This document shows positions 27,095-35,465 of a stretch of DNA of 64,000 nucleotides, piece by piece (the first letter of the stretch is position 1; every line of letters starts with the position of its first letter). The notes under the pieces are model-generated. The model did not search any database, was not told the DNA's origin, and worked only from the letters and a program-made list of their open reading frames with translations. This stretch comes from Pseudomonas sp. G2-4. GTDB lineage: Bacteria; Pseudomonadota; Gammaproteobacteria; Pseudomonadales; Pseudomonadaceae. Where the stretch lies: assembly GCF_030064125.1 (NCBI RefSeq), contig NZ_CP125957.1, positions 4,216,001 to 4,280,000 on the forward strand, in the 5' to 3' direction. A program made the translations under genes and the position numbers.

Positions 27095-28918
27095 CTACTC
27101 GCTGTGCAGGTTTGCATAAATCAACTCAGCGAGCTTTTTACTGATACCGGGTGCTTTGGCTATCTCTTCGATGCTGGCACGAGACAGCTCCTGCAATCCA
27201 CCAAAATGTTTGAGCAAGTCACGTCGCCGCGTCGGGCCGACCCCCGCCACACCTTCCAGCGTAGACGTACGGCGGGTCTTGCCGCGACGGGCGCGGTGCC
27301 CGGTGATCGCGAAACGGTGGGCTTCGTCACGGATCTGCTGGATCAGGTGCAACGCTGGCGAATCGCCCTTGAGGGTGAATTCATGGGCGGCATCGTTCAG
27401 GTACAGGGTCTCGAAGCCCGCCTTGCGGGTTGCGCCCTTGGCCACACCCAGCAGGATCAAGTCAGGGACCATCAGCTCATTGAGCACATCGCGGGCCATG
27501 GACATCTGGCCCTTGCCGCCGTCCACCAGCAGGATGTCCGGCAGCTTGCCCTCCCCGTCCTTCAGCTTGCCGAAGCGCCGCATCAGCGCCTGGTGCATTG
27601 CCGCATAGTCATCGCCTGCCGTCACGCCTTCGATGTTGTAACGGCGATAATCGGACTTGATCGGGCCTTCCGGACCGAACACCACGCAGGAAGCCACGGT
27701 GGCCTCGCCACTGGAATGGCTGATGTCGTAGCACTCCAGCCGTTGCGGTGGCTCGTCCAGCTTGAGGACCTCAGCCAGGGCATCGAACCGCGCCGCCACG
27801 TGCTGGCGGTTGGCCAAACGAGCACCCAAGGCCTGTTCGGCGTTGGTCACGGCCAATTGCTGCCAGCGCGCCCGGGTGCCGCGAACGCGGTGGCTGATGG
27901 TCAGTTCACGACCACGAAGCGTATCGATGGCCTCAATCAAGGCCGGAAAGTCTTCATGGACCACGTTGACGATCAACTCGGCAGGCAGGTCGCGCTCTGG
28001 ACTGCTGACATAATACTGGCCCAGAAAAGCCGCCATGACCTCGGAGACGTCTTCCTCGATACCCACTTGAGGGAAGAAGTTCTTGCTGCCCAGCACACGA
28101 CCGCCGCGCACGCTGATCAAGTGCACACAGGCGCCGCCCGGGTTGATGAACGCGGCGACCACATCGACGTCGCCACTGCCGCCCTCCATGCTTTGCTGGT
28201 CCTGCACGCGCCGCAGCAGCCCGATCTGGTCGCGCAGCTCGGCGGCGCGCTCGAACTCAAGGTTGACCGCCGCGTCTTCCATCGCCGCTGACAGCTCGTC
28301 GGTCAACGCGTTGCTGCGACCTTCCAGGAACATCACCGAGTGACGCACGTCCTCGGCGTAGACCTCGGGCTCGACAAACCCCACACAGGGCGCCTTGCAG
28401 CGTTTGATCTGGTATTGCAGGCAAGGGCGGGTGCGGTTCTTGTAGTAGCTGTCTTCGCACTGGCGCACAAAAAAAGTCTTCTGCAACAGGCTCAGGCTTT
28501 CACGAATCGCCCCGGCGCTGGGGTAAGGACCGAAATACCGACCCTTGGCCTTCTTCGCCCCTCGATGAATGCTCAGGCGCGGGAACGCCCCGTCGGACAG
28601 AAACACATACGGGTAGGATTTGTCGTCACGCAGCAGGATGTTGTACGGCGGGCGCCATTCCTTGATCAGCGTCTGCTCGAGCAGCAAGGCCTCGGTTTCA
28701 TTGGCGGTGATGGTGGTTTCGACTTGTGCGATACGCCCCACCAGGGCAGCAGTCTTCGGTGCGAGACCCGTCTTGCGGAAGTAGCTCGCCAAGCGTTTCT
28801 TGAGGTTCTTGGCCTTGCCCACATAGAGCAGGCGCGCGTCGCTGTCGAACATGCGGTACACGCCTGGGCGACCGCTGCAAGTGGACAGGAACGCGCTTGG
28901 ATCAAACAATTCAGTCAT
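27095..28918 (-). CDS. uvrC: Excinuclease ABC subunit C
   Basis: 607 aa from the ATG at 28918 ([10 protein letters not shown]), the usual Pseudomonas length. It has an N-terminal GIY-YIG nuclease domain ([23 protein letters not shown]), a cysteine-rich [10 protein letters not shown] segment, a central UVR motif near [10 protein letters not shown], an RNase H-like C-terminal nuclease and helix-hairpin-helix repeats ending in [14 protein letters not shown]. It makes both incisions in nucleotide excision repair. It starts 2 bp after the gacA stop. Confidence 0.98.
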   Translation of the reverse strand: MTELFDPSAFLSTCSGRPGVYRMFDSDARLLYVGKAKNLKKRLASYFRKTGLAPKTAALVGRIAQVETTITANETEALLLEQTLIKEWRPPYNILLRDDKSYPYVFLSDGAFPRLSIHRGAKKAKGRYFGPYPSAGAIRESLSLLQKTFFVRQCEDSYYKNRTRPCLQYQIKRCKAPCVGFVEPEVYAEDVRHSVMFLEGRSNALTDELSAAMEDAAVNLEFERAAELRDQIGLLRRVQDQQSMEGGSGDVDVVAAFINPGGACVHLISVRGGRVLGSKNFFPQVGIEEDVSEVMAAFLGQYYVSSPERDLPAELIVNVVHEDFPALIEAIDTLRGRELTISHRVRGTRARWQQLAVTNAEQALGARLANRQHVAARFDALAEVLKLDEPPQRLECYDISHSSGEATVASCVVFGPEGPIKSDYRRYNIEGVTAGDDYAAMHQALMRRFGKLKDGEGKLPDILLVDGGKGQMSMARDVLNELMVPDLILLGVAKGATRKAGFETLYLNDAAHEFTLKGDSPALHLIQQIRDEAHRFAITGHRARRGKTRRTSTLEGVAGVGPTRRRDLLKHFGGLQELSRASIEEIAKAPGISKKLAELIYANLHSE

Positions 28919-28920
28919 TT

Positions 28921-29562
28921 TCAGGCGCTGGCATCGACCATGCCGTGGCGCACCGCCAGAAGTGTCAACTCGACGTCGCTGCTGATCGATAGTTTCTCGA
29001 AGATACGGTAACGGTAGGTGTTGACGGTTTTGGGCGACAAGCACAGCTTATCGGAGATGATCTGCACCTTTTGGCAACCAACGATCATCAAGGCAATCTG
29101 GATTTCCCGCTCCGACAGCGCATCGAAGGGCGAATCGTTGGTCGGCTGGAACGACTTGATCGCCAACTGCTGGGCGATTTGCGGGCTGATGTAGCGCTGC
29201 CCGGCAAAAACCAGACGAATGGCCTGGACCATCTCGTTCAAACCGGCGCCCTTGGTGAGGTAACCCGCCGCGCCAGCCTGTAACAACCGGGTGGGGAACG
29301 GATCTTCTTCGCAGACGGTTACCGCGACCACCTTGATGTCCGGGTGGCTGCGCAGCAGTTTACGCGTGGCTTCAAGACCGCCGATGCCAGGCATCTTGAC
29401 GTCCATCAACACCACGTCGGGTTTCAACTCACGCGCCTTGATCAGCGCCTCTTCACCGGATTCAGCCTGGCCAACTACCTGCAGACCGTCGATATCAGCC
29501 AGCATTCGTGTAATGCCCGTACGGACGAGATCGTGGTCGTCGACCACTAACACCCTAATCAA
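28921..29562 (-). CDS. gacA: Response regulator GacA
   Basis: 213 aa. The receiver domain carries the phospho-acceptor Asp54 ([12 protein letters not shown]) and is followed by a LuxR-type helix-turn-helix ([31 protein letters not shown]). In pseudomonads GacS/GacA drives the Rsm small RNAs and secondary metabolism. The gacA-uvrC order is conserved across gammaproteobacteria. The 128 bp upstream, shared with the end of the acetyltransferase gene, should contain its promoter. Confidence 0.98.
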   Translation of the reverse strand: MIRVLVVDDHDLVRTGITRMLADIDGLQVVGQAESGEEALIKARELKPDVVLMDVKMPGIGGLEATRKLLRSHPDIKVVAVTVCEEDPFPTRLLQAGAAGYLTKGAGLNEMVQAIRLVFAGQRYISPQIAQQLAIKSFQPTNDSPFDALSEREIQIALMIVGCQKVQIISDKLCLSPKTVNTYRYRIFEKLSISSDVELTLLAVRHGMVDASA

Positions 29563-29690
29563 GCAGACACCTCACGATTTGGTCTTATTTGGGTTGCCCC
29601 ACACCTTAGCAAAAAAGCAATCGACAGACCTAGCGCAAAGGGACAGATAAAAGTTACAACGCATCTTCATACGTCGCCCCCTTCAAGGCC

Positions 29691-30125
29691 TCAAGCACCG
29701 GTATCTCGCTGCATCCTCAGGAAACACTCATCCTCGCCGACGACGCGCAGCCCCATGCGTTCGTAGAGGGCCCTGGCCGGATTATTCTTGAAAACCGTCA
29801 ACCGCAGCGCCGGCCGACGTTCCAGCGTCACCATGTCCCAAACCTGTCCGATCGCCCAGGTACCGGCGCCCTGCCCGCGAAAGGCTTCGTCGATTTGTAA
29901 TTCCCGGATATACAAGGCCCGGGCGTCCCGGCTGAGGCTGGCAAAGCCCAGCCTCTGGTCCCCACGGCAGATGATCCAGTTCTGGCGGATGATCCACGCC
30001 AGGTCGAAGGCTTCGTCCTGCCACAGCAAATCATGCTTGAGGTAATAGGGAAGCATGTTGTCGCAGGTCAGTTGCCGGGCGAAGTCAATGTCGTCGGTCG
30101 TTGCCGCACGCCATTCAAAGCTCAT
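29691..30125 (-). CDS. GNAT-family N-acetyltransferase
   Basis: 144 aa from the ATG at 30125 (MSFEWRAATTDD). It has the acetyl-CoA-binding GNAT core, with RELQIDEAFRGQGAGTWAIGQVW matching motif A and LTVFKNNPARALYERMGLR matching motif B. The substrate cannot be told. It lies 10 bp after the nitrilase-family gene on the same strand, so the two are probably co-transcribed. Confidence 0.88.
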   Translation of the reverse strand: MSFEWRAATTDDIDFARQLTCDNMLPYYLKHDLLWQDEAFDLAWIIRQNWIICRGDQRLGFASLSRDARALYIRELQIDEAFRGQGAGTWAIGQVWDMVTLERRPALRLTVFKNNPARALYERMGLRVVGEDECFLRMQRDTGA

Positions 30126-30135
30126 GCGCACCTCG

Positions 30136-30894
30136 TCAAAGCGTTGCCACCGGCATGACTTGCCCTGCCCAACCATCAGCGTCGCGGCGAGCAATCACCA
30201 ACACCTCACCCGTGCCTGGGGCTGCCGCGATCAGCGAGCCGTCCGGGCCCCAGACCGCACTGCGGCCGGCCGACGCCCAGCCACCAGTGGCTCCACCATG
30301 ATTGGCCATCAGGACCGTCATGGCATGTTGCTTGGCGTAACCTTGCAACAACGTCGTATCAGGCAGGTAGCCACCTTCGGTGATCAACACACCTGCGGCA
30401 TACACCGTAGCGCCCTGCCCGGCTGCGGCGGCGGCATGGCTGGGGTGAGAGAAATCGGCACACACCGCCAGTGCGATGTGATCCTGCCCCATCTCCAACA
30501 TCGAGCCGCCATGGCCCGGGGCGAAGGCGACCTCTTCCCCAGGGTGCAAATGCTGCTTGCTGTACACCCCGAGGGAGCCGTCGGCGCCGAGCACCAACGC
30601 ACCGATCAATACCGGCGCGTCAGCCGCCAGGCGAATCGGCATGCCAACCACTGCGGTCAGACCAAGCTCACGTGCCAGCTCACGCAACGGTTGCAGTACG
30701 GGATCCTGCGGCAGGATGGCCAAGTCCGCCGCCAGGCCACGTTCGTAGCCAGTGAGTGACAGCTCGGGGAATACCAGCAACTGCACGTTCTGTTCAGCGG
30801 CAGCCTGCATGAAACGCTGATGACGCAAGAGATTGGCGTGGACATCCCCTGCGATGGAAATCGACTGGGCGGCGGCGAAGGCTGGAACGGTCAT
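30136..30894 (-). CDS. Carbon-nitrogen hydrolase (nitrilase superfamily)
   Basis: 252 aa from the ATG at 30894. The E-K-C catalytic triad can be placed: Glu in LLVFPELSLTGYE, Lys in YSKQHLHPGEE and Cys in ALAVCADFSHPSHA. Such enzymes hydrolyse amides, carbamoyl groups or nitriles in the cytoplasm. The substrate is not predictable from sequence alone. Confidence 0.88.
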   Translation of the reverse strand: MTVPAFAAAQSISIAGDVHANLLRHQRFMQAAAEQNVQLLVFPELSLTGYERGLAADLAILPQDPVLQPLRELARELGLTAVVGMPIRLAADAPVLIGALVLGADGSLGVYSKQHLHPGEEVAFAPGHGGSMLEMGQDHIALAVCADFSHPSHAAAAAGQGATVYAAGVLITEGGYLPDTTLLQGYAKQHAMTVLMANHGGATGGWASAGRSAVWGPDGSLIAAAPGTGEVLVIARRDADGWAGQVMPVATL

Positions 30895-31048
30895 GGTTAT
30901 CCCTGGAAGGCGGCGCAAGCCTGAAGTTTGTCATAAAGCCCACCGGACTCAAGCCAGGATGAACAATTGCATGTCGGCGATAGAATTTTCTGATTGAACC
31001 GACGCCCCGCCCTCTAGTAAGCTCGGGTCCATTCATCGGAGACAGACC

Positions 31049-31177
31049 ATGTTCAACGCCCTCACACTGCTTCAAACCGCCAGCGCCCCGCGCTCGGTTG
31101 CGGCTGCCTGGGCGAACAGCGTGCACACTCCGGTCAGCTTTTATTTTGGGTATTGGTTTAGCCACTGGCGCGCCTGA
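31049..31177 (+). CDS. Aromatic-rich leader peptide 1 of DAHP synthase attenuator
   Basis: 42-codon ORF with a GGAG ribosome-binding site 11 bases before the ATG. The end of the peptide reads FYFGYWFSHWRA, so 7 of the last 12 residues are Phe, Tyr or Trp. The codons TTT GGG TAT TGG overlap the left arm of a potential hairpin (31146-31153 with 31177-31184), and a strong terminator follows 48 bp after the stop. This is the arrangement of a transcription attenuator in which ribosome stalling at aromatic codons allows read-through to the DAHP synthase gene. Confidence 0.8.
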   Translation: MFNALTLLQTASAPRSVAAAWANSVHTPVSFYFGYWFSHWRA

Positions 31178-31224
31178 TACCCAACCGGCGCCCATTTTAA
31201 ACGGGTCGCCTTCCAGAGTTTTCC

Positions 31225-31264
31225 AAACCCCCGGTCGGCCTCCCGACCGGGGGTTTTGTTTTTT
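31225..31264 (+). terminator. Attenuator (intrinsic terminator) in DAHP synthase leader
   Basis: A perfect 14-bp stem (arms 31225-31238 and 31243-31256, core CCCCCGGTCGG) with a 4-base loop, followed by TTTTGTTTTTT. It lies between leader peptide 1 and the second small ORF, 246 bp before the structural gene. An AACCGG segment at 31183-31188 could pair with the left arm as an antiterminator. Confidence 0.88.
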
Positions 31265-31309
31265 CCGGCCACAACATTTGCAACACCTACACATTTTGAG
31301 GATTGAGCC

Positions 31310-31462
31310 ATGAACAACGCCACTTATTACCGTTACGACAGTTTTTCCGCCTGGCGATTTACCAGCCACCGCTCGGGACAGCCTGCCGCCTCCGATCGGT
31401 CACCTACCGGTGGCAAGCCTCAATTGCGGGCCAATACGGCCAATTGTCGAACACCCCAATAG
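31310..31462 (+). CDS. Second small ORF in DAHP synthase leader
   Basis: 50-codon ORF starting after the attenuator, with GAGGATTGAGCC ahead of the ATG. The N-terminus is again aromatic-rich (YYRY at 6-9, then F12, W15, F17), and the remainder is polar and low in structure. It ends 47 bp before the DAHP synthase start. It may be a second regulatory peptide or a translated spacer. The family is not recognised. Confidence 0.55.
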   Translation: MNNATYYRYDSFSAWRFTSHRSGQPAASDRSPTGGKPQLRANTANCRTPQ

Positions 31463-31509
31463 GACCTGTGCGCGGGAACGAACCCGCCGCTCGTCCAGGA
31501 AGCCTGATC

Positions 31510-32577
31510 ATGAATTCGTCCGTCTCTGCTTTGCCGCTGTCCACGCTCAACCCTGCCAATGAAGCCCTGACCCTGCGTCTGCCCAGCTCATTGCAACTCA
31601 AGCATCAACTGCCCCTCAGCACCGCGCTGAGCCAACAGGTGAGCGCCCATCGCCAGGCCATCCGCGCGATCCTCGACGGTGAAGACGCCCGTCTGCTGGT
31701 CATCGTCGGCCCCTGCTCCATCCACGACCCGAAATCCGCCCTCGAATACGCCGCCAACCTGGCTCGTGTTGCCCATGACGTGAGCGACAGCATGCTGCTG
31801 GTGATGCGTGCCTACGTGGAAAAGCCCCGCACGACCGTGGGCTGGAAAGGCCTGGCCTACGATCCGGGCCTGGATGGCAGTGATGACATGGCCGCCGGCC
31901 TGACGCTCTCCCGGGAGCTGATGCGCGAGATGCTGCAGCTCGGCCTGCCAGTCGCCACCGAGCTGTTGCAACCCATGGCTGCCAATTACTTCGATGACCT
32001 GCTCAGCTGGGTTGCCATTGGTGCTCGCACTACCGAATCACAGATCCATCGGGAAATGGCCAGCGGCCTGGGCATGCCAGTGGGTTTCAAGAACGGCACG
32101 GACGGTGGGGTCGGCATTGCCTGCGACGCTATGCGCTCGGCGGCCCACCCCCATCGACATTTCGGTGTCGACAGCCAGGGCCATCCGGCGATTATTCAGA
32201 CCCCGGGCAACCCCGACACCCACCTGGTGCTGCGCGGCGGCCATCGCGGACCGAACTACGACCGCCAGAACGTCGCCCAGATACACAGCGATCTGACCCG
32301 CCTGAAGATACCCGCGCGGATCATGGTCGATTGCAGTCACGCCAACAGCGGCAAGGACCCATTGCGCCAGCCGCAGGTGTTCAATGACGTGCTGGAGCAA
32401 CGCCTGCAAGGCAACCGTGCCCTCATCGGCATGATGCTGGAAAGTCATCTGTTCGAAGGCTGCCAGTCGCTGGGCCCGTCGATGCGCTACGGCGTATCGG
32501 TCACCGACGGTTGCCTGGGTTGGGAAGCCACCGAGCAGCTGTTGCGCCAGGCCCATGGGAAATTGCTGTCCACTTGA
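31510..32577 (+). CDS. 3-Deoxy-7-phosphoheptulonate (DAHP) synthase, class I
   Basis: 355 aa from the ATG at 31510. First step of the shikimate pathway: PEP plus erythrose 4-phosphate. Class I landmarks are LVIVGPCSIHDP, KPRTTVGWKGLAYDP, GARTTESQIHREMASGL, GFKNGTDGG and VDCSHANSGKDP. Which amino acid inhibits it cannot be read from sequence. The long leader with attenuator points to control by supply of charged aromatic tRNA. Confidence 0.95.
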   Translation: MNSSVSALPLSTLNPANEALTLRLPSSLQLKHQLPLSTALSQQVSAHRQAIRAILDGEDARLLVIVGPCSIHDPKSALEYAANLARVAHDVSDSMLLVMRAYVEKPRTTVGWKGLAYDPGLDGSDDMAAGLTLSRELMREMLQLGLPVATELLQPMAANYFDDLLSWVAIGARTTESQIHREMASGLGMPVGFKNGTDGGVGIACDAMRSAAHPHRHFGVDSQGHPAIIQTPGNPDTHLVLRGGHRGPNYDRQNVAQIHSDLTRLKIPARIMVDCSHANSGKDPLRQPQVFNDVLEQRLQGNRALIGMMLESHLFEGCQSLGPSMRYGVSVTDGCLGWEATEQLLRQAHGKLLST

Positions 32578-32593
32578 GACTTTCCTGGGTTAT

Positions 32594-32677
32594 GTGGCGA
32601 GGGCGCTTGCTCCCGCTTGAGTGCGCTCACACAGAAGGGCTGCTGCGCAGCCCAGCGGGAGCAAGCTCCCTCGCCAC
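32594..32677. repeat. REP pair (class 2)
   Basis: Inverted copies of GTGGCGAGGG(A/C)GCTTGCTCCCGC flank a short spacer with AAGGGCTGCTGCGCAGCCC. This is the first class 2 element in the window, between the DAHP synthase gene and the converging interrupted gene. Confidence 0.88.
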
Positions 32678-32692
32678 AGGCTCTTCATCTGT

Positions 32693-33754
32693 TCAACGCT
32701 GCACCTTGGAACGCACCTGGACCGTGACCTCTCCGGATTGTTGGGTGACATCATCCAGGCGTTCGACCTGATAAAACACGCGCACCGATCGGTCGCGCTG
32801 GTCCTGCCAATACGCCGCAGGCACCACAAAGCTGAGCGGCTGACCGGCCGTGGCCTAGGTGATTTCCCGCTCGTCTACATGGACGTAATTGCCGTTGCAC
32901 TGAAACCAGACCAATTCGCCGGCCTCCAGTCCGGCGCCGTCGATAACGACCGTCAACCCACCCTGAAGCTCATCGACATCCAACATCCCCTCCGCCACTC
33001 CCAGGATCCGAGGCGCCTTCAGCGCAGGGCGCACCAACGGGCCTATGTGCAACGACAAGGGCTCGGCGCGGCGTACCGAATGCCCGTGCCGGACAACATA
33101 AGCCAAGCCCAGTTCGTGGCCGACATGGGGGGCGATTTGCGAATGATCGACCCAGAACGATACCTCACGGCCGACTGCGTGGGCCTCTATCTCCAGCACA
33201 TCGCGCCAGAGCGCCTTGGCCTCCCGGCTGGCAATCAGGATCAGTCGGTCTCCTACCGCCATTCTGGGATAGGGCCGGATGGTCAAACGCGTGCCTTCCG
33301 GCACCCGAGCCGGATCAAGGCTGCCACCCACCGCGTCGTCGGCAACGGCGGCCAGCAGTAGCAAGGGCAAGTCACCGATCTGCAGTTGCAGGGACTGCGA
33401 AACCAGCGTGGCCGGCAATTGTTTGCCAGTCACTCGGTAGGATATCTCCAGCGAGCCGCCATCCAGCTCGGCGATATGCGGCTCGCGCACGACGAAAACC
33501 ACGTCTCGCCCAACCTGGCGCTCCGTCACGAACCGACTTTCTTCATGCCGGTAGGGCTGGGCGTCTGAATTGAGCCCGTGCCAACACAACACCAGTTCAT
33601 CCCCACACGCCATCATCGGATAGGGTTTGACGATGATGACCGCCTTCCTCCAGGCGGGGTTGATCACGCCTGCCTTGGCAGCAGGCAGAGAAGGTGCCGG
33701 CAGCCTCGCTGGCGATCTGAGCAGGGTTTTATGGGGGGATCGGTAAGTGGTCAT
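32693..33754 (-). pseudogene. Three-module Ig-like or surface protein gene with in-frame TAG
   Basis: From the ATG at 33754 (GGAG upstream) an open frame runs 299 codons to a TAG at 32855-32857. It then continues in the same frame for 53 more sense codons to a TGA at 32693. The protein is made of three similar modules of about 95 residues, each with a PYP.MA.GD-like start, a hydrophobic VVF/SFW/LSF strand and an ending like YRV/YVV/YQV. The TAG falls inside module 3, and the segment after it (GQPLSFVVPA then VRVFYQVERL) completes that module. It is therefore a nonsense mutation, a sequencing error or read-through, not a natural end. The modules look like beta-sandwich domains. No signal peptide is seen and the function is unknown. 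Confidence 0.8.
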
Positions 33755-34080
33755 GTATAGGCTCCAGTCCTTGGATAAGAGGCACCGTTCACATGACGGC
33801 GCCCGACAAAGCCATTAAAACCCGACCGTCCCAACCCCACAGTCAGACAAGACAACAAGGGCAGTGGTCCCTGGCGCTTGAAGCTGTAGCTGCAAACTAC
33901 AGAGGCTATCGGAAGTATCCAGATACCTTGGGCTCCGCTCGGCTTCCAGGACGATTCTTCCCACTTTTATTAGTCCAGTTTCAATAAGTCACTGCGGTTT
34001 CTTCCTACACCACCCAACAAAAGCCTGCATTAGAGTGAGGTCGCAATCTCAACGTGAACCTCTTCGAAAAAGGTACGAAC
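33755..34080. other. Intergenic region without a convincing gene
   Basis: 326 bp between divergent genes. A 64-codon frame at 33793 lacks a ribosome-binding site and any family likeness. No REP, terminator or clear promoter was recognised. It presumably holds the promoters for the flanking divergent genes. Confidence 0.5.
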
Positions 34081-34959
34081 ATGCAACGGAATGCAACCAC
34101 TCAATTTCCCATCTTGCTGGTCCATGGGTTGTTCGGGTTTGACAGGGTCGGCGGCCTCGAACTTTTCCACGGCATCAAACAGGCACTGCGCCTCGCCGGT
34201 GCCCGGGTGTTTATCCCCTACTTGTCGGCGACCCATTGCAATGAGGCCCGGGGCGAGCAGTTGCTGGCGCAGATGGATCGGGTCCTGAACGATACCGGCT
34301 CGGCCAGGGTCAACCTGATCGGCCACAGCCAAGGTGCGCTGGCCGCCCGCTATGCCGCCGCCGTGGCGCCCGACAGGGTTGCCTCGGTAACCTCGGTCAG
34401 CGGCCCTAACCATGGCTCCGAACTCGCCGATTTCCTGCACAAGGCCCTCACCCCGGGACGGTTGCCGGGGCCGGTAGCCAGTAGAATCGCCACGCTCTTC
34501 GCCGACTTCATCTCCTTGCTCGGCGGTCAGACTCAGCTCCCCCCCGCCGCCGTCGCGGCACTGACAGCGCTGACCACCGAGGGCGTAGGCGCATTCAATG
34601 ACAAATATCCCCAGGGCCTGCCGAAGAACTGGGGGGAAAGTGGGCCGAACAGGGTCAACGGTGTGCGCTATTACTCATGGAGCGGCACGTTGCCGGACGC
34701 ACCGGGAGAAGGACGCCAGGCAATGGACCCCGTGCATGCTTTCTGCCGCGCCTTTTCCGAATACTTCATTACCGAAGCCGGGCAGAACGACGGCATGGTC
34801 GGACGTTTCAGCTCGCACCTGGGCAAGGTCATTCGTTCCGACTATCCCATGGACCACATGGACACCCTCACCCCTGGAGCTGGCCAAGCACGCAACGGTA
34901 TGGACCCGACGGAGCTTTACCTGCGTCACGCCGAGCGCTTGCGCAAAGCTGGCCTTTGA
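34081..34959 (+). CDS. Triacylglycerol lipase, subfamily I.1, P. fragi type
   Basis: 292 aa from the ATG at 34081; a GTG at 34054 is an alternative. Alpha/beta hydrolase with nucleophile Ser83 in GHSQG, oxyanion-hole segment LVHGLFGF, and the likely triad partners Asp237 (NDGMVG) and His259 (MDHMDT). The chain resembles the P. fragi lipase along its length (YPQGLP, VSGPNHGSELAD, GRFSSHLGKVIRSDYP). Unlike most family I.1 lipases it has no N-terminal signal peptide, and no lif foldase gene is adjacent. Export, if any, would need another route, or it acts inside the cell or after lysis. Confidence 0.92.
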   Translation: MQRNATTQFPILLVHGLFGFDRVGGLELFHGIKQALRLAGARVFIPYLSATHCNEARGEQLLAQMDRVLNDTGSARVNLIGHSQGALAARYAAAVAPDRVASVTSVSGPNHGSELADFLHKALTPGRLPGPVASRIATLFADFISLLGGQTQLPPAAVAALTALTTEGVGAFNDKYPQGLPKNWGESGPNRVNGVRYYSWSGTLPDAPGEGRQAMDPVHAFCRAFSEYFITEAGQNDGMVGRFSSHLGKVIRSDYPMDHMDTLTPGAGQARNGMDPTELYLRHAERLRKAGL

Positions 34960-35054
34960 TCGCCAGGCTCAAGGTTTTGACGCAATTTTGACAACAAGCC
35001 GCTAATGAATCCGGTAGGCTCAACACCTTTAAAAATATTGAAAGGAATTACCCC

Positions 35055-35336
35055 ATGGCCAAAGCCACTGCCCGCCACATCCTGGTTGCCACCGAAGACA
35101 AGTGCAACGAACTCAAAGCCCAGATCGAAGGTGGCGCCGATTTCGCCGAAGTCGCCAAGGCCAACTCCTCGTGCCCATCCAGCCGTCAAGGCGGCGACCT
35201 GGGTTCGTTCGGTCCGGGCCAGATGGTCAAGGAATTCGACACCGTGGTATTTAGCGCCCCGATCAATGTGGTCCAGGGTCCGGTCAAGACCCAGTTCGGT
35301 TATCACCTGCTGGAAGTGACCAGCCGCCAGGACTGA
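35055..35336 (+). CDS. ppiC: Parvulin-type peptidyl-prolyl cis-trans isomerase PpiC (copy 1)
   Basis: 93 aa, a single parvulin domain with RHILV, GGDLGSFGPGQMV, FDTVVFSAP and TQFGYHLLEV. Cytoplasmic, as no signal peptide is present. A similar 91-aa parvulin lies at 51174-51449. A monocistronic unit with its own terminator. Confidence 0.95.
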   Translation: MAKATARHILVATEDKCNELKAQIEGGADFAEVAKANSSCPSSRQGGDLGSFGPGQMVKEFDTVVFSAPINVVQGPVKTQFGYHLLEVTSRQD

Positions 35337-35353
35337 TCCCGACTTAACGACAT

Positions 35354-35379
35354 AACGGCCCGCCCTTCGGTGGGCCGTT
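35354..35379 (+). terminator. Terminator after ppiC
   Basis: AACGGCCC pairs with GGGCCGTT around a GCCCTTCGGT loop and is followed by GTGTTT. It starts 18 bp after the ppiC stop. Confidence 0.75.
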
Positions 35380-35465
35380 GTGTTTGGGTCACATGAGGGG
35401 CTGGCGATCCACGCGCTGCTCGCGTACAAATCGTGCTCATCGATCACCCGGCTTTAAGGCTGACA

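Noticed and set aside
33793..33987. 64-codon ORF between the interrupted gene and the lipase
   Set aside because: No ribosome-binding site, no family likeness, and composition like non-coding sequence.
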